A stretch of 64,000 bases of DNA from Acidobacteriota bacterium (GTDB lineage Bacteria; Acidobacteriota; Aminicenantia; Aminicenantales; Saccharicenantaceae): the NCBI GenBank assembly GCA_039683095.1, contig JBDKSB010000004.1, forward strand, positions 18,537 through 82,536, given 5' to 3'. The notes under the pieces were generated by a model. It was not told the DNA's origin, did not search any database, and saw only the letters and a list, made by a program, of their open reading frames with translations. Position 1 is the first letter of the stretch. Every line of letters starts with the position of its first letter. Positions 1-8,365 of the stretch are shown here, one piece after another. The position numbers and the translations under genes are program-made.

Positions 1-2
1 CC

Positions 3-1433
3 GAGCCCGAAAAGGAGGGTGTGGCGGGCGGCAAAGTCATGCACAATTATTCCCGCCCCTACGGCTACCTTCAACTCGGTCGGCAGGACGTCGAGGCCGG
101 CACGGAGACGTTTTCGGACACCTCGGGGGCGGCGAACGCCAAGGCCAGGATGCTGACCATGGACCCAGCCGGCGACACCTCGAGCCGGCAGTACATGGCC
201 CAGATCGAGTATGCCGAAGCCCCGGCCCGGCGCTACACGTCCCGCTACGAAATCGACATCTGGATGGCCCCGGGCCGGAACTTCGTCTATCCTCACCGCG
301 TCAACAAGGATGTCCGGGCTCTCAAAGGAACGGACTACCTGGCCGACGACCCCGACCTCTACGATCTCAGCGACCGGAAGACCTACGAAGAGTTCCTCGA
401 CCGGGTCCGGAAGCACATCCAGAGGAAGTACGGGGTCCCCGCCGACATGGACAACGCCTATTGGGCCGCACGCAATGTCGTCGAATACATCCAGGACACC
501 TATTACTATCCCAGCCCGGCCAAGCGGATCTCTGCGGCGGTGGATTACGACCGGCATCATTACGACGCCAATCCCGGCAACCTCAAGATCGAGCTCTCCA
601 ACCGTCCCTACGACAAAACCCAGATCATCGCGTGTTCGGGAACGAGCGTGATGGTCGCCGGGGCCATGCGCTTCATTGGCATCCCGGCCCGCTGGCTCGG
701 CACGGGCACGCCCCAGGGACCCGGGGCATGGGACGCGAACAGGAACGGACTCCTCGACGAAAACGAGACAGCCCCTTGCTCCAACGGCCATCGCTACGAC
801 CAGATCTGGCTCGGCAGCCACTACGGCTGGACCTGTTTCGACGCCACGCCGACCGTTCCCGACGATCTCGACTTCGATCCCGTTCCCCCGCTCCAGCCTC
901 AGTGGCGCTACATGAACCGGGCCGCGGGCGGCCATCTCAAGGACGACCGCATCGTCTTCAACGTCGGTTCGACCCTCATCCGCGAGCTCTACCGGGACTT
1001 CGAATACGACGAGGAGCTGGCGGTGATCAACAACTGCGGCGGCGACCAGCGCTACAACCTGCAGGGACGGTTCGAGAAGCCCGAGCTTTGGAAGCTCGCC
1101 GAGCAAGATATCGAGGTGAAGAACGTCTGCTTCATCACGGACGTCTGCCTGACCGGCCCCAAGGACAATGCCGTCCTGACCTGGAAGCTCAAGGGCGCCT
1201 GGGAGAAGGACCCGGGGGCGACGGTATCGGTCTCGCTTCACGCCGTTGACGCGAAGACCGGCGCCCTCGAGCGTACGGCCCTCCTGGCCGAAAAGCTCAT
1301 CCCCTCTTCCGGGAGAGCCGTCATCGACCTCTCGTCTTTCGGCGGCCGGGAGTACCGTCTCCTCGTCCGCAAGGACGGCGATCCGGCGACTGGGGGCGCC
1401 TCAGCGGCAATCAAGATCGAAGCCTTGCGCTGA
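3..1433 (+). CDS. Transglutaminase-like domain protein, 5'-truncated by window edge
   Basis: The reading frame is open to the left edge, so the true start lies outside the window. A GTG at 21 follows AAAAGGAGGG by only about two bases and is a poor start. The visible 476 residues hold a transglutaminase-like core: the catalytic Cys is in IIACSGTSVMVAGAMRF (about residue 210), followed by GIPARWLGTG, then the His in CSNGHRYDQIWLG and the Asp in GWTCFDATPT. This Cys-His-Asp order is that of the transglutaminase/papain-like superfamily. The C-terminal roughly 150 residues look like a beta-sandwich. It is probably a periplasmic or secreted peptidase or amidase acting on protein or glycopeptide. 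That role is inferred from the fold and from the glycan-degradation genes next to it. The receptor gene follows after a 320-base gap with its own promoter, so this is probably the end of a separate unit. Confidence 0.8.
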   Translation, partial: EPEKEGVAGGKVMHNYSRPYGYLQLGRQDVEAGTETFSDTSGAANAKARMLTMDPAGDTSSRQYMAQIEYAEAPARRYTSRYEIDIWMAPGRNFVYPHRVNKDVRALKGTDYLADDPDLYDLSDRKTYEEFLDRVRKHIQRKYGVPADMDNAYWAARNVVEYIQDTYYYPSPAKRISAAVDYDRHHYDANPGNLKIELSNRPYDKTQIIACSGTSVMVAGAMRFIGIPARWLGTGTPQGPGAWDANRNGLLDENETAPCSNGHRYDQIWLGSHYGWTCFDATPTVPDDLDFDPVPPLQPQWRYMNRAAGGHLKDDRIVFNVGSTLIRELYRDFEYDEELAVINNCGGDQRYNLQGRFEKPELWKLAEQDIEVKNVCFITDVCLTGPKDNAVLTWKLKGAWEKDPGATVSVSLHAVDAKTGALERTALLAEKLIPSSGRAVIDLSSFGGREYRLLVRKDGDPATGGASAAIKIEALR

Positions 1434-1482
1434 AGGGCAGACGACCACCTTCAGAGGCAATCTGCGTCCTGAAAAAAAGCGC

Positions 1483-1510
1483 TTGACAAGGATTGAAGCC
1501 ATTGCATAAT
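1483..1510 (+). promoter_or_regulatory. Sigma70-like promoter for TonB-dependent receptor
   Basis: TTGACA at 1483-1488, a 16-base spacer, then CATAAT at 1505-1510 (or ATAATA one base on). It lies in the 320-base non-coding gap before the receptor and predicts a leader of about 235 bases. An overlapping palindrome just downstream suggests repression at this promoter. Confidence 0.65.
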
Positions 1511-1516
1511 ATAAAA

Positions 1517-1541
1517 CAAACGTTTGAGCTAAACGATTGAG
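1517..1541. promoter_or_regulatory. Candidate LacI/GalR-type operator
   Basis: CAAACGTTTG at 1517-1526 is a perfect 10-base palindrome with a central CG, the usual core of LacI-family operators. A looser second copy (TAAACGATTG) follows about 14 bases later. Both lie at the expected transcription start, a normal place for a repressor to sit. No LacI-family gene is in the window, so the regulator is unknown. The rest of the 1434-1753 gap shows no gene. Confidence 0.45.
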
Positions 1542-1753
1542 TAGCTGAGAAGCTATATTGATTAAACCGGCCCGATCAGAACGTACCGGCACTCAAACCC
1601 TGCCCCGACTAGTATTTCATTTTCCGTCCTCCGGCTTTCTCGAAAGCGATTACGCTCCCTTCGTCGGTCTGGAAGGAGGTGCGATAACGATTACTCTCAA
1701 AATCCTGAATTCCCGTCCGCGTTCTGTCCAAAATCATTGAGAAAGGAGGCAAC

Positions 1754-4654
1754 ATGTTGCAGAGGTTCAAACGCTCTTTCCTCGTTCTTGGGCTCCTCTC
1801 CGCGGTCCTGACCGGCCTCATGCAGGCCCAGGTCACCACCGGCACCTTGCGCGGATTCGTCGCCGATGACTCGGGCCAGCCCCTGCCCGGCGTCACGATC
1901 GATATCACGAGCGACGCGCTCATGAAGTCCCGGTCGGACGTCACCGACGAAAGGGGTCAATTCCGGTTCCTTTACCTTCCTCCGGGCAAGTACGTCATCT
2001 GCGCCAAGCTCGACGGCTTCGAAACATGCTGGATCAAGGGCGTCACGGTCCAGGTCGGTCAGATCGACACGGCCAACGTCGTCCTGAAGGCCGGCGGGCT
2101 CGAGAGAACAATCGAGGTCACGGCCGAGCGGCCGAGCATCGATCTGGTGAGCAGCAGCAAGAGCTACGTCATCACGACCGATCTCCTGCAGACCGTTCCC
2201 CTGGCGGCGCGGGTGAACTACGTCGACGTCTTCAACACCCTGCCCGGCGTCGCCGGCGCATCCCTCGGCTCGCCCCTCGTCAACGCGGCCGGCGTCACCC
2301 ATAACCTGGTCAATTCGACCTATTTCTGGGACCAGCACAACCAGGACGACGGCTATGAAAACAAGATCCTCGTCGACGGCATGGAGATCAACGACTCCAT
2401 GAGCGGCACCTCATACGCCAATTTCAACTATGAGGCCATGGAGGAGATCGACGTCAAGACGGCCGGCGCCTCGGCCGAATACGGCAACGCCCGGTCCTCG
2501 TTCATGAACATCGTCACCAAGTCCGGCGGCAACACGCTGAAGGGATCGGTGTTCGTCCAGTTCCAGCCCCAGTCCTTCAACTGGACCAACGTCGAGGGAG
2601 GCTCCGCCAGCCAGACGAGCTATATCATCCCCAACGTCAGCCTGAGCGGCCCGATCCTGAAGGACAAGCTCTGGTTCCTGGCCACCTACAAGTACGACAA
2701 TCAGGATTACGTCATCCCCAACACGATCGTCGTCTCCAAGATCGTCCAGAAGACCCGGGGCCACATGCCCTACTTCAAGCTCACGTTCCAGCCCACCACG
2801 AAGCACACGATCAGCGTGGTCTACCAGAACGACTACAAGGAGATCGAGCCCAACGGCTTCCCGAGCAGCGCCTACTCCCAGCTCGAGACCGCGAACCGGG
2901 CCCAGCAGGGCGGCCCCATGGCGTCCCTGACGTGGCGCTGGCTCCTGTCGGATTCGGCCATCCTCAATTTCGTCGCCGGCTACAATCACAAGCCTCGCGA
3001 CACCTACGCGATCAACGACAACCCCCAGAACCGCTATACGGAGCGGTTCAACGGCGGATCGACCCTTCTCTACGACGGCGGCTACGGCGAGGACTATGTC
3101 TCCGTGCGCGAGAACGTCATGCTCTCGAGCAACCTGACCTACGTCGCCTCGGACCTGCTCAGAACCGGGTCCCACGAGTTCAAACTCGGCGTCGACATCC
3201 GGCCCTGGCAGCACGTCACGCGGAGCCGGATCTACAAGGTCGACGAGCTCGGCTTCTACCAGTACCGCTACGGGCTGAATTACGCCGATTACGGCCTGAC
3301 CGAGCCCTATGTCTACCGCGGCTACAAGACCAAGGGAGCGCCGGGGCTGCCCCAGGACCGCTATGACAACGAGGTCGTCGTCACGAGCGAGAACGCGTTC
3401 ATTCAGGACAACTGGTCGCTGACCCGGAACCTGAACTTCTCGCTCGGCCTCCGCTGGGAGCACCAGCGCGAGAACATGTATCACCGCGACGAGCTGCCGG
3501 CCTCCATGGACGCCATCTACGCGGGCATGCGGAACAACATCGAGTTCGACGACAGCGGCCTGGCCCCCCGGCTCGGCGTCACCTACAACCTGCCCAAGGT
3601 CGGCGTCTTCAAGTTCCACTACGGGCGCTACTTCGAGTACGTCGGCACCGGCGACTACAACAATTACGCCCGGACCATGGTCTTCCCCGAATACCGGATG
3701 TCCTCGGCCAATATCGGCCTGGGCGCCGAGGCCATGACCCTCTACACGGATCCCGAGCTCTCTTACCCCGCGGACTATAACAAGGACATGCAGATGGAGT
3801 TCAACGACGAATACGTCGTTTCGTTCGAGCGGGAGCTCATCTGGGATCTCGTCTTCGAGACCTCCTTCGTCTACCGGGAGACCTACACGTCCTATATGGA
3901 GGACATCAACGCCGTCTTCGAGGACGGGGCCTTCGTCGACTACCGGTTCCCCGACTGGAACACGATCTGGCAGCGGACCTGGTACGGCGGCGACGCCAGG
4001 CGCTGGAAGTTCGACTACAAGGGCCTCCAGTTCAACATCAAGCGCAACTTCAGCGGCAAGTGGGGCTTCATGGCCAACTACTCGCGGATGTGGCGCAATT
4101 ACGACAAGCTGGCCTTCGATCCGACCGATCCGGATCAGTTCGCCTATGACGATCCGAGCAACCTGAACATGAAGAACTACGGCATCCGCTGGTCCTTCCA
4201 CGCCTCGGCGTTCTGCCGTATGCCCTGGGATATCCTGTTCTCGACCTTCATCAACGGCTGTTCCGGGATCTTCGTGCAGGATACGACCGGCGACTATGCC
4301 TGGGACGCGACCGCCCCGAACGTTACGATCTCGAACGGCCGCCGGGTCAGCGACATCGTCTGGCAGGCGAAGAACTCCTATTACCTGGGCGGCTATTGGG
4401 GCGCCAGCGGACGCTACACGGACGACACCTGGAGCGTCAATTTCCGCCTGGCCAAGATCGTGCCCGTCGGCAAGTTCCGCCTGGAGGTCGCCTTTGACCT
4501 CTATAACGCGTTCAACTGGTGCGCCTACAGCATGTTCTATACTACGGACGTCCGCCGCGACTACACGGACACGAGCGGGGTCAACCAGTATCAAAGGATG
4601 ATCACGCCGCAATCGCCGCGCGCCGCGCAGCTGACGTTCAAGGTGGGATTCTAG
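1754..4654 (+). CDS. TonB-dependent receptor with carboxypeptidase-regulatory N-terminal domain (Oar/SusC-like)
   Basis: Outer-membrane active transporter for large substrates, 966 residues. The start ATG follows GAAAGGAGG at good spacing. Residues 1-26 are a signal peptide (LVLGLLSAVLTGLMQAQ). About 28-105 is a carboxypeptidase-regulatory-like beta-sandwich (GTLRGFVADDSGQPLPGVTI). About 110-240 is the plug, with DGMEINDSMSG and NIVTKSGGN. The rest is a beta-barrel rich in aromatic, alternating strands that ends in a terminal Phe (QLTFKVGF), the usual BAM signal. Proteins of this type in Acidobacteriota and Bacteroidota import oligosaccharides or peptides. The promoter, possible LacI-type operator and glycosidase genes around it suggest a glycan or glycopeptide ligand (inference). 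No SusD-like lipoprotein gene is next to it. A strong hairpin follows the stop. Confidence 0.93.
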   Translation: MLQRFKRSFLVLGLLSAVLTGLMQAQVTTGTLRGFVADDSGQPLPGVTIDITSDALMKSRSDVTDERGQFRFLYLPPGKYVICAKLDGFETCWIKGVTVQVGQIDTANVVLKAGGLERTIEVTAERPSIDLVSSSKSYVITTDLLQTVPLAARVNYVDVFNTLPGVAGASLGSPLVNAAGVTHNLVNSTYFWDQHNQDDGYENKILVDGMEINDSMSGTSYANFNYEAMEEIDVKTAGASAEYGNARSSFMNIVTKSGGNTLKGSVFVQFQPQSFNWTNVEGGSASQTSYIIPNVSLSGPILKDKLWFLATYKYDNQDYVIPNTIVVSKIVQKTRGHMPYFKLTFQPTTKHTISVVYQNDYKEIEPNGFPSSAYSQLETANRAQQGGPMASLTWRWLLSDSAILNFVAGYNHKPRDTYAINDNPQNRYTERFNGGSTLLYDGGYGEDYVSVRENVMLSSNLTYVASDLLRTGSHEFKLGVDIRPWQHVTRSRIYKVDELGFYQYRYGLNYADYGLTEPYVYRGYKTKGAPGLPQDRYDNEVVVTSENAFIQDNWSLTRNLNFSLGLRWEHQRENMYHRDELPASMDAIYAGMRNNIEFDDSGLAPRLGVTYNLPKVGVFKFHYGRYFEYVGTGDYNNYARTMVFPEYRMSSANIGLGAEAMTLYTDPELSYPADYNKDMQMEFNDEYVVSFERELIWDLVFETSFVYRETYTSYMEDINAVFEDGAFVDYRFPDWNTIWQRTWYGGDARRWKFDYKGLQFNIKRNFSGKWGFMANYSRMWRNYDKLAFDPTDPDQFAYDDPSNLNMKNYGIRWSFHASAFCRMPWDILFSTFINGCSGIFVQDTTGDYAWDATAPNVTISNGRRVSDIVWQAKNSYYLGGYWGASGRYTDDTWSVNFRLAKIVPVGKFRLEVAFDLYNAFNWCAYSMFYTTDVRRDYTDTSGVNQYQRMITPQSPRAAQLTFKVGF

Positions 4655-4684
4655 GACCCTCAGCCTTTTTGTTCCCGGTCTCAG

Positions 4685-4722
4685 CGGGCCGTCCCCCCGG
4701 CGAAAGCCGGGGGGACGGCCCG
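4685..4722 (+). terminator. Strong hairpin after receptor gene (no U tract)
   Basis: A perfect 17-base stem (CGGGCCGTCCCCCCGGC paired with its complement) is closed by a GAAA tetraloop. It starts 30 bases after the receptor stop. No T run follows, so it is either a non-canonical terminator or an RNA-stabilising 3' structure that would let the receptor mRNA accumulate above the downstream enzyme genes. Confidence 0.6.
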
Positions 4723-4811
4723 CCCCCTTAACGCGAGGGCCGGTTCGGCCCCCACGGCCCGGTTCGTGAGGCTCACGGACGACGGGCCCATTCCCCGGAA
4801 GGGAGGCATCG

Positions 4812-6599
4812 TTGCCGCTGAAAGCCATTTTTCGCCTGATCGCCGTCGGAGGAACGGTCGCCGGCCTGCTCGGCGCCTGCAACCGTCCCGCGCCGAGTCC
4901 CGGAACCGCCCCGAAGCCCGTCCTCGCCGCCCCGCATGACGAGGCCGCGGCCTGGGCCGAAACGACGCTGAGAACCCTGAGCCTCGAGCGCAAGGCCGGC
5001 CAGATGATCAGCGTCGAAACGCGCGGCGAGTTCGCCGCGCTCGACAGCCCGTCCTGCGGAAGGCTTGTCGGGCTCATCCGGGACCACGGCATCGGCTCTC
5101 TCGTGGTGTACGGGGGAACCCCCCAGGACACGGCGTCTCTCCTCAACCGCCTGCAGCGGGAATCCTCCCTGCCGCTCTTTGTCGCCTCGGATTTCGAAGG
5201 CGGGCCCGGTCAGCAGATCGCGGGGGCGTCCGAATTCCCGGCCAACATGGCCCTTTCGGCCGCGGGTTCAGAGGAACTGGCCTACGCGGTCGGCCGGGCG
5301 GGTGCCGCCGAAGGCCGGGCCATCGGCATCCACATCACCTTTTCGCCGGTGGTGGACATCCAAACGCGGCCGGATAATCCCGTGCTCGGCGTCCGGTCCT
5401 TCGGCGCCGACATCGACGTCCTCGGCCGCCTGGCCGGCGCCTATATCCGGGGCTACCAGGAGAACGGCATGCTGGCGACGGCCAAGCATTTCCCCGGCCG
5501 CGGCGACGTCCGGCTAATACCCGGGACCGAGTTCACGGTGAACGACAAGCCGGCGGAGGCCGTCGAGGCAGGCGATCTCGCCGCCTTCAAGAAGGCCATC
5601 GGGGCCGGGGTCACCCTGGTCATGTCCGAGCACATCGCCGTTCCCTCGGTGACCGGCGGGTCCGATCTCCCGGCCAGCGTCGAGAAGAAGCTGGCGACAG
5701 GCTGGTTGAAGGACCGACTCGGCTTCACCGGCATCCTGACGACGGACGACATGTGGTACGAGAAGGTCGTCCGGCGCTTCGGCGCGGTCGAGGCCTGCGT
5801 CCGGGCCGTCGAAGCCGGCCACGACATGATCCTCAAGCCGGCCGATCCGGTCGCGACCATCGCCGGCCTCGTCGAGGCCGTGAAGTCCGGGCGGCTCAGC
5901 GAGGCACGCCTCGACGCTTCGGTCCGGAAGATACTCTACTGGAAAGCCCGGCTGAACTTACACCGGGAACGGCTCGTCGACGAGGGCCGTGTCGCCGCGA
6001 TCGTCGGCTGCCAGGCCCACCAGGCGCTCGTCGCCAAGGTCGCCGACGAGTCCCTGACCCTGGTCAGGAACAACGGCTTCTTCCCGCGGGCGGCTTCCGA
6101 TCCGGGCAAGATCGTCCACGTTTCGATACAGAGGAAAGAGCTCGACCCGGCCCCGGCCGTCGTCGAGGCCAAGCTCAAGGCCGCGTTCCCCAGCCTCAAG
6201 AGCTTCGCTGTCGGTCCATTCACGTCGGACGAGCGCCGGGCCGCGGCCGTCGAGGCCGCGGGACGCGCCGATATGGTCGTCATCTCGCTCTTCAACGCCC
6301 GCACGGCCTACAAGGACAACGGCCCGCTGTCCGACAAGGACCGCGCCCTTGTCGACCGCCTCGTCCGGGCCAAGCCGAAGGCCGTGGCGGCCGTATCGTA
6401 CGGGAATCCTTATCTCGCGGGCGAGCTCGCCGGCGTTGCGGCGTTCGTCGTCGGCTACGGCGAAGGCGGCTTCTACGGCAACCAGACGGTCTTCGCCGAT
6501 TCGTTCATCCGGCTGCTCAAGGGTGAGCTCCGTCCCAAGGGCAAGCTGCCGGTCGCCGTCTCGGCCGATTGCCCCGCCGGAACGGGCATCGCATACTGA
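4812..6599 (+). CDS. Glycoside hydrolase family 3 lipoprotein (NagZ-like, altered acid/base motif)
   Basis: 595 residues. The start is a TTG at 4812, placed by GGGAGG five bases upstream. Residues 1-20 are a lipoprotein signal with lipobox LLGAC, so the enzyme is membrane-anchored. The GH3 TIM barrel is clear: GPGQQIAG, NMALSAAG, FSPVVDIQTRPDNPVLGVRSFG, YIRGYQ, ATAKHFPGRGD. The nucleophile Asp is in GFTGILTTDDMWYE (about residue 314). Beta-N-acetylhexosaminidases of this family carry KHFPGHGxxxxDSH, whose Asp-His pair is the acid/base. Here the equivalent stretch is KHFPGRGDVRLIPGTEF, with no DSH, so specificity or mechanism may differ. A second alpha/beta domain follows from about residue 390. 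It is the first gene of a same-strand run with DUF2961 and glycosylasparaginase genes. Confidence 0.88.
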   Translation: MPLKAIFRLIAVGGTVAGLLGACNRPAPSPGTAPKPVLAAPHDEAAAWAETTLRTLSLERKAGQMISVETRGEFAALDSPSCGRLVGLIRDHGIGSLVVYGGTPQDTASLLNRLQRESSLPLFVASDFEGGPGQQIAGASEFPANMALSAAGSEELAYAVGRAGAAEGRAIGIHITFSPVVDIQTRPDNPVLGVRSFGADIDVLGRLAGAYIRGYQENGMLATAKHFPGRGDVRLIPGTEFTVNDKPAEAVEAGDLAAFKKAIGAGVTLVMSEHIAVPSVTGGSDLPASVEKKLATGWLKDRLGFTGILTTDDMWYEKVVRRFGAVEACVRAVEAGHDMILKPADPVATIAGLVEAVKSGRLSEARLDASVRKILYWKARLNLHRERLVDEGRVAAIVGCQAHQALVAKVADESLTLVRNNGFFPRAASDPGKIVHVSIQRKELDPAPAVVEAKLKAAFPSLKSFAVGPFTSDERRAAAVEAAGRADMVVISLFNARTAYKDNGPLSDKDRALVDRLVRAKPKAVAAVSYGNPYLAGELAGVAAFVVGYGEGGFYGNQTVFADSFIRLLKGELRPKGKLPVAVSADCPAGTGIAY

Positions 6600-6607
6600 A
6601 TCACACC

Positions 6608-6633
6608 CGCGGGCGGCCGCGAGGCCGCCCGCG
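6608..6633 (+). terminator. Intergenic hairpin with GNRA loop
   Basis: An 11-base perfect stem (CGCGGGCGGCC and complement) with a GCGA loop lies between the GH3 and DUF2961 genes. No T run follows and the same-strand run continues. An mRNA processing or stability element fits better than a full terminator. Confidence 0.45.
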
Positions 6634-6651
6634 TCATGCTCCGGAGGCATC

Positions 6652-8349
6652 ATGGACAAGTTGAAGAAACAGGCCGAACGGAAGATCGCGGTCTGGCCGG
6701 CGGCGGCCGTCACCCTGGGGGCCGTTCTGCTGGTTTTCGCGGCGGGCCGCGCTTCCGCCCCCCGGACTCAGGCGCCGCCCTTCCACACGGGCGGAGCCCT
6801 GTTCCCCGAGCCCGGACCCGCGCCGGCTCCGCCGGACCCGGTGACGGCCGACAATCCGATGATGCTCCTTTCCCGGCCGAAGAACTTCTCCGCGGCCAGG
6901 GTGAGCTCGTTCGCCAGGAACGGCCTCAACCTGGACACCATCCCCGTTCCGCCCGACGGCCGGGAGGTGACCCTGGCGGAACTCAAGGGGCCCGGAGCCA
7001 TCACCCATATCTGGATGACGTATCGCGGAGGCAGCGAGAACCTCATTATCCGGATCTATTGGGACGGCCATCCCGATCCGAGCGTTGAGGCGCCCCTCGG
7101 GGATTTCTTCGGCGTGGCCATGGGGCTGACCGCCCCCCTTTCGAGCCAGCCGATCCAATGCACATCGGACGGCCAGTCGAAGAACGCCTGGTGGTACATG
7201 CCCTTCAATTCCTCGGCCCGGGTCACCTTGACGAACCTGCGCTCGCCGGACCATTTCAAGGGCACGAGCGTTCCCCTCCGCCACCAGAACCGCTTCTATT
7301 ACCATGTGGATTACCAGTCCTACGGCCGCCCGTTGAAGGACCTGCGCTATTTCCACGCCCGGTTCCTGGAGACCGACCCGGCCGAGCGGGGCAAGCCGGT
7401 GACGCTCCTCGACGTCGAGGGCGAGGGGCACTTCGTCGGCATCGTCCTGGGCAACCGGTCGCGGACCCCCGGCTGGTTCGGCGAGGGCGACGATATCTTT
7501 ACCGTGGACGGCCGCCTGGCCATGGTCGGGACCGGTACCGAGGACTATTTCTGCGACGCCTGGGGCCTGCGCGTCTTCAGCGAGCCCTTTTTCGGCTGCC
7601 CCGTTTTCGAGGGCCGCGAGATCGGCGACCGGACCAGCCTGTACCGCTTCCATATCAACGACCCTATCCCCTTCCGCCGGTCGTTCAAGTTCGAGATCGA
7701 GCATTGGCCCTGGATCAGCGAATTCCCGAACACGGGCCGCGATTACTTCTCGAGCCTCGGCTTCTGGTACCAGAAGGGCTTTCACCGGCCTTGGCCGCGC
7801 CTGGGCCGCCTAATCCAGGCCGGCCCCTGGGACCCGGCCAAGGGCCGCTGGCACGTCGCCGGCGCGCTCGAAGCCGAGGATCTCGGTCTCGTCGGCTTCA
7901 ATAGTGCCAAAGGGGAATCCGGCCGCCCGGAACGGCTGACCCTGATGCCCAACCAGAGCGGGGACGCCATGCTCCAGTTCGATCCCGGCGACTCCGGTGC
8001 GGTCTCGCTGGCCGTCCCGGCGGAGCGGGCCGGGACGTATGACCTCAAGGTCCATTACCTGAGGGCCCCTGACTACGGCATCGTCCGCCTGGCGGTCAAC
8101 GGCCGGCCCGTCGGCGAAGCCATAGACCTCTACAGGGCCTTCGTCGAGATGTTCCCGCGGCCGGTCTGGCCGCCGCGGGAATACGTCTATGCGGGGGTGC
8201 CGCTTCGCGCCGGCACGAACATCCTGACCTTCTCGGTGGACGGGAAGAACCCTGAATCCGAAGGCCGCAAGATCGGCATCGATTGCCTGGTCCTGAAGGC
8301 AACGGACGCTCCGGCCGGCGGCCTTGATCGGCCGGAGCAGTCGAGATAA
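6652..8349 (+). CDS. DUF2961 (GH172-type) protein, N-terminally membrane-anchored
   Basis: 565 residues. The ATG is preceded by CCGGAGG at five bases. Residues 12-32 are a transmembrane segment or uncleaved signal (AVTLGAVLLVFAAG), followed by a Pro-rich linker. The DUF2961 core starts at about residue 75. It has GPGAITHIWMT, RIYWDGHPDPSVEAPLGDFFG (about 134-154), FHARF, the EGEGHFVGIVLG strand, GWFGEGDD, and GTGTEDYFCDAWG (about 293). DUF2961 was renamed GH172 after members were shown to act on fructofuranosides and D-arabinofuranosides; conserved Glu residues are catalytic in that family. About 120 extra C-terminal residues form a second beta domain with SVDGKNPESEG. It is probably exported and acts on a furanose- or other sugar-containing glycan (inference). 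The next gene follows after 16 bases. Confidence 0.85.
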   Translation: MDKLKKQAERKIAVWPAAAVTLGAVLLVFAAGRASAPRTQAPPFHTGGALFPEPGPAPAPPDPVTADNPMMLLSRPKNFSAARVSSFARNGLNLDTIPVPPDGREVTLAELKGPGAITHIWMTYRGGSENLIIRIYWDGHPDPSVEAPLGDFFGVAMGLTAPLSSQPIQCTSDGQSKNAWWYMPFNSSARVTLTNLRSPDHFKGTSVPLRHQNRFYYHVDYQSYGRPLKDLRYFHARFLETDPAERGKPVTLLDVEGEGHFVGIVLGNRSRTPGWFGEGDDIFTVDGRLAMVGTGTEDYFCDAWGLRVFSEPFFGCPVFEGREIGDRTSLYRFHINDPIPFRRSFKFEIEHWPWISEFPNTGRDYFSSLGFWYQKGFHRPWPRLGRLIQAGPWDPAKGRWHVAGALEAEDLGLVGFNSAKGESGRPERLTLMPNQSGDAMLQFDPGDSGAVSLAVPAERAGTYDLKVHYLRAPDYGIVRLAVNGRPVGEAIDLYRAFVEMFPRPVWPPREYVYAGVPLRAGTNILTFSVDGKNPESEGRKIGIDCLVLKATDAPAGGLDRPEQSR

Positions 8350-8365
8350 AAATGGAGGCAAAGCC

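Noticed and set aside
2411..5146. Long open frame antisense to the TonB-dependent receptor
   Set aside because: GC-rich third positions on the coding strand keep opposite frames open. The translation is a compositional artefact rich in Val, Gly, Asp and Arg, and the sense frame has clear domains.
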